In this document: one piece after another, positions 36,180 to 45,267 of the stretch | Position numbering within the stretch: the stretch's first letter is position 1 | How the letters are laid out: every line of letters starts with the position of its first letter | NCBI RefSeq assembly: GCF_003952465.1 | Contig: NZ_CP034448.1 | Location: forward strand, 5,309,001-5,373,000 | From: Mesorhizobium sp. M1B.F.Ca.ET.045.04.1.1 | GTDB lineage: Bacteria; Pseudomonadota; Alphaproteobacteria; Rhizobiales; Rhizobiaceae | Direction: 5' to 3' | Length of the DNA stretch: 64,000 nt | Notes under the pieces: model-generated | Databases searched by the model: none | What the model was told of the DNA's origin: nothing | The model's input: only the letters and a program-made list of their open reading frames with translations | Translations under genes and position numbers: made by a program

Positions 36180-37321
36180 ATGCTGCTCGACTACAACTCA
36201 TTGCTGCTGGCCGTCGGCTTCTCCGCCGCCTGCCTCAGCCTGACCCTGTTCGGAACCTGGCTGACCGCCCGTTCCGACAAGTTCCTGCTGACATGGGCAA
36301 TCAGCGTGCTGGTGGTGGTAGTCGAGGTCTTTGTCTATGACGCCTATATCGAAGCGCCCGGAACAGCCCTGGGCGTCCTGACCTTGGCGCTGTTGCTGCT
36401 TGGCTTCTCGGTGATGCTGGGCGCCGCCTACCAGTTCCGGACCGGCCACTCCCCGCTGCCGCGCATCGCGCTTGGCGCCGGCATCTCCTTCGCGCTGGCG
36501 CTGCCGCCCATGGCGCTCGGCTATGACGGGCTGGGCTTCATGCTCGAGAATTCGCTCGCCGCGCTGCTCCTGTTCGGCACGGCGCATGACTATTGGAAAG
36601 GCCGCGCGGAGGCGCCGGCGCAGCTTGTTGGCGTGGCGCTGCTCTACACGCTGACCGCCTCGTCCTTCGTGCTGTGCGCAGTCGTTTTGGCATGGGACGG
36701 CAAGCTGGTTCTTGGCCACGCTCCGAACAACTGGGCGGAGGATCTGAGCCTGGTCATCGTCATCGCCTCGATGACCGGCATCGGCGCGCTGTCGCTGGCG
36801 CTCAACCAGGGGCGGCTCGCGCGCCATCACAAGCGCGAGGCGGAGACCGATGCGCTGACCGGGCTGCTCAACCGCCGCGCCTTGTTCGACCTGCACGGCA
36901 AGCTGCCCGTCGGCGCCTTCATGGCGGTGGTGGTGTTCGACCTCGATGGCTTCAAGGCGATCAACGACCAGTACGGCCACGCCGCCGGCGACGAGGTGCT
37001 CAAGGTGTTCGCCGAAGAACTGTCCGGCAATCTGCGCCCGAACGATGTCGCTGCCCGGGCGGCGAGGAATTCGCGCTGGTGCTGAAGCGCGCCTTGCCTG
37101 AGATGGTCGAGAGTACGGCCGAACGGATAAGGATGGCATTCGCCGCGCGGGCGATCGAAACCGAGACAGGCCGGTTAAGATGCACGGTGAGCGCCGGTTT
37201 CGCCTTCGGTAGCAACGAAGGCACGAGCTTCGACAAGGTGCTCAGCGCCGCCGACAAGGCGCTTTACGCAGCCAAGCGCGGCGGGCGCAATCGCGTGCTC
37301 GACTTCCGCCGCTGCGCTTGA
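36180..37321 (+). pseudogene. Membrane diguanylate cyclase interrupted by a frameshift at GGEEF
   Basis: The gene begins at ATG 36180 (AAGGA six bases before) and encodes about seven membrane helices up to residue 215, followed by a GGDEF domain with LTGLLNRRALFD. The catalytic motif is split: the upstream frame runs to ARAARNSRW and stops at 37085, and only the next frame, from 37058 on, reads GGEEFALVLKRALP and continues to a normal GGDEF end (ADKALYAAKRGGRNRVLDF) at 37321. Compared with the usual AARYGGEEF, four bases (or one) appear missing at 37056-37058. The product would lack cyclase activity unless the ribosome shifts or the sequence contains an error. Confidence 0.8.
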
Positions 37322-37329
37322 AGCTCTGA

Positions 37330-37373
37330 GCAATTCCAGGAAAAGTGTGAAACGGTTTTCCGTCCGGAATTGC
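37330..37373. repeat. Single palindromic repeat, RIME-like
   Basis: Arms GCAATTCC/GGAATTGC with core GGAAAAGTGTGAAACGG followed by TTTTCC. Nearly identical to the first palindrome at 9969-10012, but without the second palindrome. Confidence 0.85.
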
Positions 37374-37397
37374 GTCAAACTCTAGCGGCTAAAGCCG

Positions 37398-37574
37398 TCA
37401 ATGGCGTCCGATCACTTCATTGTAGGTGTCGAGGTCGACGTAGAAGACCTTGGTTATCTCGCCGAGCAGATCGTCCTCGTCGTAGCCTTGCGACATAAGG
37501 ATGTTGATCGCCGTCATGATATCGACCCGTTCGGTGAGGCGTCGTTTCTGATAGTCCTCGACAAAACGTTCCAT
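37398..37574 (-). CDS. Small conserved hypothetical protein
   Basis: Protein of 58 residues from ATG 37574, which has AGGGG seven bases upstream; a TTG at 37619 would lengthen it by 15 residues. Sequence is helical and acidic with MTAINILMSQGYDEDDLLGE in the centre. No known domain recognised. It is transcribed towards the diguanylate cyclase remnant. Confidence rests on the ribosome site and codon use. Confidence 0.6.
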   Translation of the reverse strand: MERFVEDYQKRRLTERVDIMTAINILMSQGYDEDDLLGEITKVFYVDLDTYNEVIGRH

Positions 37575-37780
37575 CGCCTTTCCCCTGGCAAGTTCTTTGT
37601 TGGACGCATCGACCGACAATCACTGCAGAGAAAGCTAGGCAGGTTTGCTTGCGTGGAACTTGCCGGGCGCGCCCGCGCCCCTTCATTTTGCGACTGATAC
37701 GGAAAGCGACCGACTCACCAAGGCCAGGAAAAGACTAGCATGTGGTCTTTTATGCGCCAGCGCCATCCATCACTTCGTCA

Positions 37781-38722
37781 TCAACTCTGAGGAATCATGG
37801 CGTCCCGGAGCCTGGCATTTAGGGTGACGACGATCTTTCGCATGACGGCGGCGATGGCCACCATAGGCTTTTTGCCGTTGGCGCGCAGGCGTTTGTAGAA
37901 GGCTGCGAACTCGCCCTTTCCGGCTGCGGCGCACAGGGCCGGCATGTAGAGCATGGTTCTGACGTCAGGGCGTCCGCCACGGATTTTGCGGTAGCCGTGT
38001 TTTTGGCCGCTGTCGTTTGGATGAGGCGCGAGCCCTGCAAGGGCTGCAGCCTTGCGGCGGGTCAGGGAGCCGAGCTCGGGCAAGCTGGCCAGCAGCTTGG
38101 CCGCCATGATCGGGCCGAGATTGTCCATGGCCGTGCATATGGCTGCCCGGTGCTTGAGGGTGCGGCTGTTGGCGATCAGTTCGCGGATGTCGGCCTCGAT
38201 GGTCTTGATCTGATTGTCGACGGCTTTGATCATCGCCTTGAAGGAGGCAGCGAGCCCGCGGCCGCCGGGGGCCTTGAGGCGGTTCTTCTCAGCACCCCTG
38301 AAGGCCATGAGCTCCTGGCGGCGGCGAACCAAGGCGCGTAGGCGTGTCGCATCGGCATCCGGAGCCTGCCACAGGCACAGCTTCTCCCAGCGCTCACGGC
38401 CGTAGGCAGAAAGCATGCCGGCATCGATGGCGTCGCTCTTGCCGTGGGTGCCGAAGGAGCGGATGAAGCTTTTGACCTTGAGCGTGTCGGCGCGGTGGCA
38501 GGCGATGCCGGCGCGCAGGCACTCCTCGAGCAGCAGGCTTTCATGACCTCCGGTCGGCTCGCACACGACAAGGTCGATGTGTTTGTAGCGCTTGAGGAGG
38601 GCACGGATTGCACGCCGCTGATTGGCTATGGTGCGGGTGGTGGTGCCGTCGGCGACGGTGATGGTGTCCTTGGCGATGTCGAAGCCGAGGCACAGCTGCG
38701 GCTGGTGGTGCAAGAAGGCCAT
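37781..38722 (-). CDS. IS110-family transposase (DEDD recombinase)
   Basis: Transposase of 313 residues. The RuvC-like DEDD residues are Asp15 (GFDIAKD), Glu55 (VCEPTGG), Asp97 and Asp100 (KSDAIDA). The C-terminal IS116/IS110/IS902 domain holds the catalytic Ser238 in NDSGQKHGYRKIRGG. The protein is full length, so the element may still be active. Members of this family use a structured non-coding RNA from the element ends as guide; the 180 bases upstream of this gene are non-coding and strongly structured. Confidence 0.92.
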   Translation of the reverse strand: MAFLHHQPQLCLGFDIAKDTITVADGTTTRTIANQRRAIRALLKRYKHIDLVVCEPTGGHESLLLEECLRAGIACHRADTLKVKSFIRSFGTHGKSDAIDAGMLSAYGRERWEKLCLWQAPDADATRLRALVRRRQELMAFRGAEKNRLKAPGGRGLAASFKAMIKAVDNQIKTIEADIRELIANSRTLKHRAAICTAMDNLGPIMAAKLLASLPELGSLTRRKAAALAGLAPHPNDSGQKHGYRKIRGGRPDVRTMLYMPALCAAAGKGEFAAFYKRLRANGKKPMVAIAAVMRKIVVTLNARLRDAMIPQS

Positions 38723-38905
38723 GCTGGTGGTATCCTTAAAAGGCTTCGGATTGTTTGCGGGCGTGGCTCAGGCCAGCGGCCAATCAACTCTCCAAGCGAT
38801 GGCGGACAAAGACGGCAGGGACCATGATGACGTCGGGTGTTACCCGGTCCTTAGGACGGTCGCCTGCCGCCGGGACTGCTGGCTGTGATGGGCCTGCAGT
38901 CCCGG
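38723..38905 (-). ncRNA. Candidate IS110 bridge RNA region upstream of the transposase
   Basis: Non-coding stretch directly 5' of the transposase gene, the place where IS110-group elements encode the bridge RNA. It contains a perfect ten-pair hairpin CCGGGACTGC/GCAGTCCCGG (38870-38905) and further GC-rich pairings such as CGGGTGTTACCCG near 38834-38846. I cannot define exact ends or guide loops from a single copy. Confidence 0.35.
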
Positions 38906-38938
38906 CCGCCAAACTACCCGATCCTTCTCAAACAATCC

Positions 38939-39120
38939 TTGGGCGTAGCGACGCGAAGCGGAGCGCAGACCCGAGGATCCATGCCGTTACTTCCAAGCGT
39001 CAGTAACGGCGCGGAACTCGGCATGGCGCGGAACAATGAATCTATTCTGCAGCGCAGCACTCTTCGACCGACGTCACGGCATGGGTCTGCGCTGCGTCGC
39101 TTCGCTCCTTGCTTCGCCCA
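38939..39120. repeat. Imperfect inverted repeat downstream of the IS element
   Basis: Left arm near 38939-38990 contains GGAGCGCAGACCC then ATGCCGTTAC; right arm near 39074-39120 is its reverse complement apart from an eight-base insertion (GAGGATCC) and small changes. A smaller CCGTTACT/AGTAACGG hairpin lies inside (38984-39009). Arms are rich in GCGAAGCG-type motifs that recur around mobile DNA in rhizobia. No gene is visible in 38906-39159. Confidence 0.6.
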
Positions 39121-39159
39121 TTGATGACGATGCCGGAGCCGCCGCACATCTGAGCTGCA

Positions 39160-39855
39160 CTACACCGTCAGGAACTTCCTCACGTCCGCCCTGTCGAGAT
39201 CTTCGGCCGGACCGGTGTGCACGATCTGGCCGCGGTCCATGATGTTGATCTCGTCGGCGAGGTCGCGGCAGAAATCGAGATATTGCTCGACCAGAAGCAC
39301 GGCGATTCCCGCCTGGTCGCGCAGATAGCGGATGGCGCGGCCGATATCCTTGATGATCGACGGCTGGATGCCTTCCGTCGGCTCGTCGAGCACCAAAAGC
39401 TTCGGCCGCATCACCAGCGCCCGCCCGATGGCGAGCTGCTGCTGCTGACCGCCCGACAGGTCGCCGCCGCGCCGCGACAGCATCTGCTTCAGCACCGGAA
39501 ACAGCTCGAAGACATGCGCCGGAATGGTGCGGTCGCCGCGCCTCAACGGCGCGAATCCCGATTCCAGATTCTCGCGCACCGTGAGCAGGGGAAAAATCTC
39601 CCTGCCCTGCGGCACGAATGCGATGCCCGACCGGGCGCGGTCATACGCCGCGCTCCGGTCGAGCGCCTTCCCCTCGAAGGCAACGCTTCCGCTCGTCAGC
39701 CGGTGATGGCCGACGATCGATCTCATCAAACTGGTCTTGCCGACGCCGTTGCGGCCGAGCACGCAGGTGATCTTGCCGGCACCGGCCTTCAGCGAAACGC
39801 CGCGCAGCGCCCGCGCGGCGCCGTAATGGAGCGTGGCATTGGAGACTTCGAGCAT
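39160..39855 (-). CDS. urtE: Urea ABC transporter ATP-binding protein UrtE
   Basis: LivF-type ATPase of 231 residues. Walker A GRNGVGKTS is at 34-42, the signature LSGGQQQQLAIGRAL near 133-147, Walker B LLVLDEP follows, and the switch His position is Glu-Gln (LLVEQYLDF), as usual for the LivF/UrtE branch. The last gene in the operon; starts at ATG 39855 after AAGGGG. With UrtD it powers urea import. Confidence 0.92.
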   Translation of the reverse strand: MLEVSNATLHYGAARALRGVSLKAGAGKITCVLGRNGVGKTSLMRSIVGHHRLTSGSVAFEGKALDRSAAYDRARSGIAFVPQGREIFPLLTVRENLESGFAPLRRGDRTIPAHVFELFPVLKQMLSRRGGDLSGGQQQQLAIGRALVMRPKLLVLDEPTEGIQPSIIKDIGRAIRYLRDQAGIAVLLVEQYLDFCRDLADEINIMDRGQIVHTGPAEDLDRADVRKFLTV

Positions 39856-39925
39856 GGTCAGCCCCTTCTCCGCCGCTTCAGGAAAGCGAACTCGAAACGG
39901 TGGAACGGAACCCGCCAGACCATGT

Positions 39926-40672
39926 TCATCGCCCCAGATAGACTTCGACGACACGTTCGTCGGCCGAAACGAAATCGAGCGTGCCTTCCGACAGCACCGA
40001 GCCTTCGTGCAGACAGGTGACCTTGACACCGAGCTCGCGCACGAAATGCATGTCGTGCTCGACCACGATCACCGAATGGTCGCGCGCAATATCCTTGAGC
40101 AGGTGCGCGGTCTCCTCGGTCTCGGCATCGGTCATGCCGGCGACCGGCTCGTCGACAAGCAGCAGCTTCGGGTCTTGCGCCAGCAGCATGCCGATCTCCA
40201 GCCACTGTTTCTGGCCGTGGCTTAGATTGGCGGCAAGCTCCTCGCGTTTGTCGCCGAGACGGATGATGCCGAGGATGTCGTCGATACGCCGCGTCTCGGC
40301 GGCCGCGCGGCGGTGGAACAAAGCAGGGAAGATCGAGCGAGGCCCCTTCAGCGCCAGCATCAAATTGTCCTCGACGCTGTGGCTTTCGAAAACGGTCGGC
40401 TTCTGGAATTTCCTGCCGATGCCCATCATGGCGATCTCGGCTTCGTCATGCCGGGTGAGGTCGACCTGGCCGTCGAAGAACACCTCGCCCTCGTCCGGCC
40501 GCGTCTTGCCGGTGACGATGTCCATCATCGTCGTCTTTCCGGCGCCGTTGGGACCGATGATCGCGCGCATTTCGCCCTTGTCGAGCACCAGCGACAAATT
40601 GTTGATGGCGCGAAAACCGTCGAAGGAAACCGAGACGCCGTCGAGATAGAGGATGGTGTTCGACTTGCTCAT
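39926..40672 (-). CDS. urtD: Urea ABC transporter ATP-binding protein UrtD
   Basis: LivG-type ATPase of 248 residues. Walker A GPNGAGKTT is near 40-48. The signature reads LSHGQKQWLEIGMLLAQ, characteristic of UrtD, and Walker B LLLVDEPVAGMTD and the switch His in VVEHDMHF are present. The gene lies seven bases downstream of the urtC stop and 70 bases before urtE. Confidence 0.93.
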   Translation of the reverse strand: MSKSNTILYLDGVSVSFDGFRAINNLSLVLDKGEMRAIIGPNGAGKTTMMDIVTGKTRPDEGEVFFDGQVDLTRHDEAEIAMMGIGRKFQKPTVFESHSVEDNLMLALKGPRSIFPALFHRRAAAETRRIDDILGIIRLGDKREELAANLSHGQKQWLEIGMLLAQDPKLLLVDEPVAGMTDAETEETAHLLKDIARDHSVIVVEHDMHFVRELGVKVTCLHEGSVLSEGTLDFVSADERVVEVYLGR

Positions 40673-40679
40673 GGTTCCT

Positions 40680-41903
40680 TCACTCGGCCGGCTGCGGTTC
40701 TGGGCCGGAGGCGGACCAGGAGCCCGGGGTCCTCGCCGCCGAGCGGACGATCTTCGGCTCTGGCTTTTCCGGATCGGCGCCGGCTTCCGCCGCGAGCGAG
40801 GCCGCGTGTAGCGCCCTGGCCTTGCCGCGCCAGGAATCCCACATGCCGACGATGCCCTTGGGTAGCAGCAGCGTTACGGCGACGAACAGCCCGCCCAACG
40901 CGAACAGCCAGAATTCCGGCAGCACGCCGGTGAACCAGGATTTGCCGGCGTTGACGAGCAGTGCGCCGATGATCGGACCGACGATCGTGCCGCGCCCGCC
41001 GACGGCGGTCCAGATCACCACCTCGATCGAGTTGGCCGGCTCGAACTCGCCGGGATTGATGATGCCGACCTGCGGCACGTAGAGCGCGCCGGCAATGCCG
41101 GCCATTACAGCCGAGACGGTGAAGGCGAACAGCTTGACGTTCTCCGCCCGCCAGCCGAGGAAGCGGGTACGGCCCTCGGCGTCGCGCACAGCCATCAGGA
41201 GCTTGCCGTATTTGGATCGCACGATGGTCGCGGTGACGAAGACGGCCAGCGCAAGCGTCACGGCGCTCGCCGCAAACAGCGCCGCGCGCGTCGCGTCGGC
41301 CTGCACGTTGAAACCGAGAATGTCCTTGAAGTCGGTCAGGCCGTTATTGCCGCCAAAACCCATGTCATTGCGGAAGAAGGCAAGCAGCAGCGCATAGGTC
41401 ATCGCCTGGGTGATGATCGACAGATAGACGCCGGTGACGCGGCTGCGGAAGGCGAACCAGCCGAAGACGAAGGCAAGAAGGCCGGGCACGGCCAGCACCA
41501 TCGCTGCTGCGAACCAGAAATGGTCGAAGCCGTACCAGAACCAGGGCAGCTCCTTGTAGTTCAGGAACACCATGAAATCGGGCAGGATCGGGTTGCCGTA
41601 GACGCCGCGCGAGCCGATCTGGCGCATCAGATACATGCCCATTGCATAGCCACCGAGCGCGAAGAAGGCGCCATGGCCAAGCGAGAGGATGCCGCAATAG
41701 CCCCAGACGAGATCGAGCGCCAAGGCGAGCAGCGCATAGCAGAGGTATTTGCCGAGCAGCGCCACCATGTAGGGCGGCACATAGAGCGCGCTCGTCGGCG
41801 AGACCGCAAGGTTGAGCAGCGGCACGACGACCGCCGCAGCCAGCAGGACCAGGACGGTGATCGCGATGCGACGGTCAGCGCCGAAGAAGCCTCGTGTGAT
41901 CAT
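40680..41903 (-). CDS. urtC: Urea ABC transporter permease UrtC
   Basis: LivM-type membrane permease of 407 residues with about ten helices. Start ATG 41903 overlaps the urtB stop by four bases. Typical blocks are DLVWGYCGILSLGHGAFFAL near 63-82, FFRNDMGFGGNNGLTDFKDI near 183-202 and the LLPKGIVGMWDSW end. The C-terminal tail (about 40 residues) is hydrophilic. An open frame extends far upstream but overlaps urtB and is not coding. Confidence 0.93.
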   Translation of the reverse strand: MITRGFFGADRRIAITVLVLLAAAVVVPLLNLAVSPTSALYVPPYMVALLGKYLCYALLALALDLVWGYCGILSLGHGAFFALGGYAMGMYLMRQIGSRGVYGNPILPDFMVFLNYKELPWFWYGFDHFWFAAAMVLAVPGLLAFVFGWFAFRSRVTGVYLSIITQAMTYALLLAFFRNDMGFGGNNGLTDFKDILGFNVQADATRAALFAASAVTLALAVFVTATIVRSKYGKLLMAVRDAEGRTRFLGWRAENVKLFAFTVSAVMAGIAGALYVPQVGIINPGEFEPANSIEVVIWTAVGGRGTIVGPIIGALLVNAGKSWFTGVLPEFWLFALGGLFVAVTLLLPKGIVGMWDSWRGKARALHAASLAAEAGADPEKPEPKIVRSAARTPGSWSASGPEPQPAE

Positions 41904-43516
41904 GCTTCCACCGCCCTGCCCTTCAGCGCGAACAGGCCGCGCGGGCGCTTCTGGATGAAGAGGATGATCAGCACCAGCACCACGATCTTGCCGAGCACGG
42001 CCCCGGCATAGGGCTCGAGGAACTTGTTGACGATGCCGAGCGAGAAGGCGCCGACCAACGTGCCCCAGAGATTGCCGACGCCGCCGAAGACGACGACCAT
42101 GAAACTGTCGATGATGTAGCCGCGGCCGAGATTGGGCGAGACGTTGTCGATCTGGCTGAGTGCGACGCCGGCAATACCGGCAATGCCGGAGCCGAGCGCG
42201 AAGGTCAGCGCGTCGACCCATGGCGTCTTGATGCCCATCGAAGCGGCCATGCGGCGGTTTGCGGTGACGGCGCGCATCTGCAGCCCCCAGGGCGTCCGCT
42301 TCATGACGTAGAGCAGCACGCCGAACACCGCGAGCGCGAACACCAGGATCCACAGCCGGTTCCAGGTGATGGCCAGCTGGCCGATGTCGAAGGAACCGGA
42401 CATCCAGGACGGATTGCCGACCTCCTGGTTGGTCGGTCCGAAGATGGTGCGCACCGCCTGCTGCAGGATCAGCGAGACGCCCCAGGTGGCCAAAAGCGTC
42501 TCCAGGGGGCGACCATAGAGGAAGCGGATGATGCCGCGCTCGATAGCCAGCCCGATCAGCGCGGCGACAAGGAAAGCGAGCGGCAGCGCGATCACCAGCG
42601 ACCAGTCGAACAGGCCGGGAAACGACGTGCGGATGACCTGCTGGACGACGAAAGTGGTGTAGGCGCCGAGCATCACCATCTCGCCATGCGCCATGTTGAT
42701 GACGCCCATGACGCCGAAGGTGATGGCGAGGCCGATCGCGGCCAGCAGCAGCACCGATCCGAGCGAGACGCCATACCAGATGTTCTGGCCGGCATCCCAC
42801 AGCGCCAGCGTCGAATTGATACGGCCGATGGCACCGGTCGCCGCATCCTTGACCGCACCTTGAGCGTTGGCCTCGACCGAGGTCAGCAGCGAGAGCGCAT
42901 CGCGGTCGCCGCGCCCGGCAATGATCGAGATCGCGGCCAGCTTGTCGGCCTCCGGTCTGTCGGAAACGAGAACCGACGCCGCGCGCGCCTGTTCGAACAA
43001 GGCCTTGACGGCAGGTTCGGCCTCACCGGCGATCGCGGCATCGAGCGGCTCGATGTTTGTCGCGTCGGGGGTCTTGAACATGGTCGCCGCAGCGGCGAGG
43101 CGCACGCCCGGGTCCTTGGCGCGCAAAGTCAGCGTGCCCAGCGCATCGCGGATGACGCGGCGCAGGCCATTGTTGACCTTGATCTTGGTGAGGTCGGTCT
43201 TGGCGGCGTCGGCGGATTTCTCGCCGCTTAGCGGATCGAGCAGTTCGATGCCGCCTCCTGCCTCCTTGCCGACAAAGACCTGGGAATCGGCCTTGCGGAT
43301 ATAGAGATTGCCGTCGGCGAGCGCCGAGAGCGGGCGTTCGACGGCGGAATCGCCGCTCGCGGCAAGCTCGTGCACCACGGCCTCGGTCGCTGAGAAATTG
43401 GCAGCTGCCGCGAATTTGGCGATGATGGCGCGGAGATCGGCTTCAGCTGCCTTGGACGGCAACAAGCTTGCCATCGTCAGCAGCAGCATCATGCCGATTG
43501 CGCGCAACAAGGTCAT
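41900..43516 (-). CDS. urtB: Urea ABC transporter permease UrtB
   Basis: LivH-type permease of 538 residues. As usual for UrtB, the protein begins with a signal sequence (from ATG 43516: MTLLRAIGMMLLLTMASLLP) and a large soluble domain with helical repeats (25-230), followed by the permease part with GVMGVINMAHGEMVMLGAYT near 268-287 and about eight helices. The soluble domain would face the periplasm. It follows urtA after 133 bases; its stop overlaps urtC. Confidence 0.92.
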   Translation of the reverse strand: MTLLRAIGMMLLLTMASLLPSKAAEADLRAIIAKFAAAANFSATEAVVHELAASGDSAVERPLSALADGNLYIRKADSQVFVGKEAGGGIELLDPLSGEKSADAAKTDLTKIKVNNGLRRVIRDALGTLTLRAKDPGVRLAAAATMFKTPDATNIEPLDAAIAGEAEPAVKALFEQARAASVLVSDRPEADKLAAISIIAGRGDRDALSLLTSVEANAQGAVKDAATGAIGRINSTLALWDAGQNIWYGVSLGSVLLLAAIGLAITFGVMGVINMAHGEMVMLGAYTTFVVQQVIRTSFPGLFDWSLVIALPLAFLVAALIGLAIERGIIRFLYGRPLETLLATWGVSLILQQAVRTIFGPTNQEVGNPSWMSGSFDIGQLAITWNRLWILVFALAVFGVLLYVMKRTPWGLQMRAVTANRRMAASMGIKTPWVDALTFALGSGIAGIAGVALSQIDNVSPNLGRGYIIDSFMVVVFGGVGNLWGTLVGAFSLGIVNKFLEPYAGAVLGKIVVLVLIILFIQKRPRGLFALKGRAVEA

Positions 43517-43649
43517 CGTCTTCAAAACGACTCTCAAGGGTTTGAGGATTTCACCCGAGCGGACCGAAGTGCCCGCCCGGGCAGCGGTTTCGGGTCGCGG
43601 GACCACTCCGCAACCCGACAGGGGTCACGGACCAAGGTCCGGACCGTGA

Positions 43650-44930
43650 TCAGTTGGTGCCCTTGCCGCCGCACTTGCCCGTGGCGACGTTGAAGTTGCC
43701 GCAGGACAGAGGCGCGCGCCAATCGGAGATCAGCTCCTTGGAGTCAGGCAGATAGTCCGACCATTCGTCGCCCATCACCAGGCCCGGCGTCTGCGAGACA
43801 GTCTCGAACTGGCCGTCGGCCTGGATCTCGCCGATCAGCACCGGCTTGGTGATGTGATGGTTCGGCATCATCGTCGAATAGCCGCCGGTCAGGTTCGGCA
43901 CCGAGACGCCGACCATGGCGTCGATGACCTTGTCCGGATCGGTGGTACCGGCCTTCTCGACCGCCTTCACCCACATGTTGAAGCCGATATAGTGAGCTTC
44001 CATCGGGTCGTTGGTGGTGCGCTTGTCGTTCTTGATGAACTTGTGCCAGTCGTCGATGAACTTCTTGTTCTCGGGCGTGTCGACGCTTTCAAAGTAGTTC
44101 CAGGCGGCGAGATGGCCGACCAGCGGCCCGGTATCGAGGCCGGCCAGTTCTTCCTCGCCTACCGAGAAGGCCATGACCGGAATGTCCTCGGCCTTGATGC
44201 CCTGGTTGCCGAGCTCCTTGTAGAACGGCACATTGGCATCGCCGTTGACGGTCGACACGACCGCCGTCTTCTTCCCGGCCGAGCCGAACTTCTTGATCGC
44301 CGAGACTTCGGTCTGCCAGTCGGAAAAGCCGAACGGCGTGTAGTTGACCATGATATCCTCGGCCGGAACGCCCTTCGATTTGAGGTAGGCTTCGAGGATC
44401 TTGTTGGTCGTGCGCGGATAAACGTAGTCGGTGCCTTCGAGCACCCAGCGCTTCACCGAGCCACCGTCGGCGCTCATCAGATAGTCGACGGCCGGAATCG
44501 CTTGCTGGTTCGGCGCCGCACCGGTGTAAAAGACGTTGCGCTCGCTCTCCTCGCCCTCATACTGGACCGGGTAGAACAGGATGTTGTCGAGTTCCGAGAA
44601 CACCGGCAGCACGGACTTGCGCGACACCGAGGTCCAGCAGCCGAACACCGCCGCCACCTTGTCCTTCGAGATCAGTTCGCGCGCCTTTTCGGCGAATAGC
44701 GGCCAGTTGGACGCCGGATCGACGACGACCGCCTCGAGCTTCTTGCCGAGCAGGCCGCCCTTGGCGTTCTGCTCCTCGATCAGCATCAGCATGACGTCCT
44801 TCAGCGTCGTCTCCGAAATCGCCATGGTCCCCGACAGCGAATGGAGGATGCCGACCTTGATCGTGTCGTCGGCCGCCTTCGCGGGAGCCGACATCGACAG
44901 GCCGGCAGCGATCACGCCGGCCGAAATCAT
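43650..44930 (-). CDS. urtA: Urea ABC transporter substrate-binding protein UrtA
   Basis: Periplasmic urea-binding protein of 426 residues, class LivK-like. The mature part begins at AADDTIKVGILHSLSGTMAI, and blocks such as SNWPLFAEKARELI and FYPVQYEGEESERN are typical of UrtA. The signal peptide from ATG 44930 lacks basic residues, and no good ribosome site precedes it. A ten-codon frame from ATG 44959 (MRGNFSAITK) ends exactly across this ATG (ATGA), and a one-base change would fuse them to a normal signal peptide. A sigma-54 promoter lies upstream. It is the first gene of urtABCDE. Confidence 0.92.
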   Translation of the reverse strand: MISAGVIAAGLSMSAPAKAADDTIKVGILHSLSGTMAISETTLKDVMLMLIEEQNAKGGLLGKKLEAVVVDPASNWPLFAEKARELISKDKVAAVFGCWTSVSRKSVLPVFSELDNILFYPVQYEGEESERNVFYTGAAPNQQAIPAVDYLMSADGGSVKRWVLEGTDYVYPRTTNKILEAYLKSKGVPAEDIMVNYTPFGFSDWQTEVSAIKKFGSAGKKTAVVSTVNGDANVPFYKELGNQGIKAEDIPVMAFSVGEEELAGLDTGPLVGHLAAWNYFESVDTPENKKFIDDWHKFIKNDKRTTNDPMEAHYIGFNMWVKAVEKAGTTDPDKVIDAMVGVSVPNLTGGYSTMMPNHHITKPVLIGEIQADGQFETVSQTPGLVMGDEWSDYLPDSKELISDWRAPLSCGNFNVATGKCGGKGTN

Positions 44931-45003
44931 TTTGTTATTGCCGAGAAATTACCCCTCATGTTCCACGCTCCCAAGCTGGTTGTTTTGCATCACAACATAG
45001 CGG

Positions 45004-45019
45004 TGCAAGCGACGTGCCA
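45004..45019 (-). promoter_or_regulatory. Sigma-54 promoter for urtABCDE
   Basis: On the minus strand the sequence TGGCACGTCGCTTGCA matches the -24/-12 consensus TGGCACG-N4-TTGC(A/T) with correct spacing. It is 74 bases upstream of ATG 44930. The rest of the 44960-45267 gap has no gene; I do not see a clear NtrC site. Confidence 0.75.
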
Positions 45020-45267
45020 AACGCGGCAGCTTGGTCGGAGACAGAGCGATAGATCAGTGTTTACAATCGGTTATCGCATAGCCGTCGAACATGTCAGGAC
45101 TCTTCTCGTGCGGACGGATTGAGAAAACTTTGCGCATATCTGCCCAGATTTTGTTCACACGGTAAAAATGCCCAAACTTTAATCGCTGCTCCGCATAACC
45201 GCAATCTGCCGACGGTTGCGGGACGGCGGCAAAATGGGGCAAGGTCGCCGCGCAAACGAGCGACGTC

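Noticed and set aside
41904..42800. Extension of the urtC frame upstream to 42800
   Set aside because: The extension overlaps most of urtB, which encodes a proper permease; urtC starts at ATG 41903, overlapping the urtB stop.
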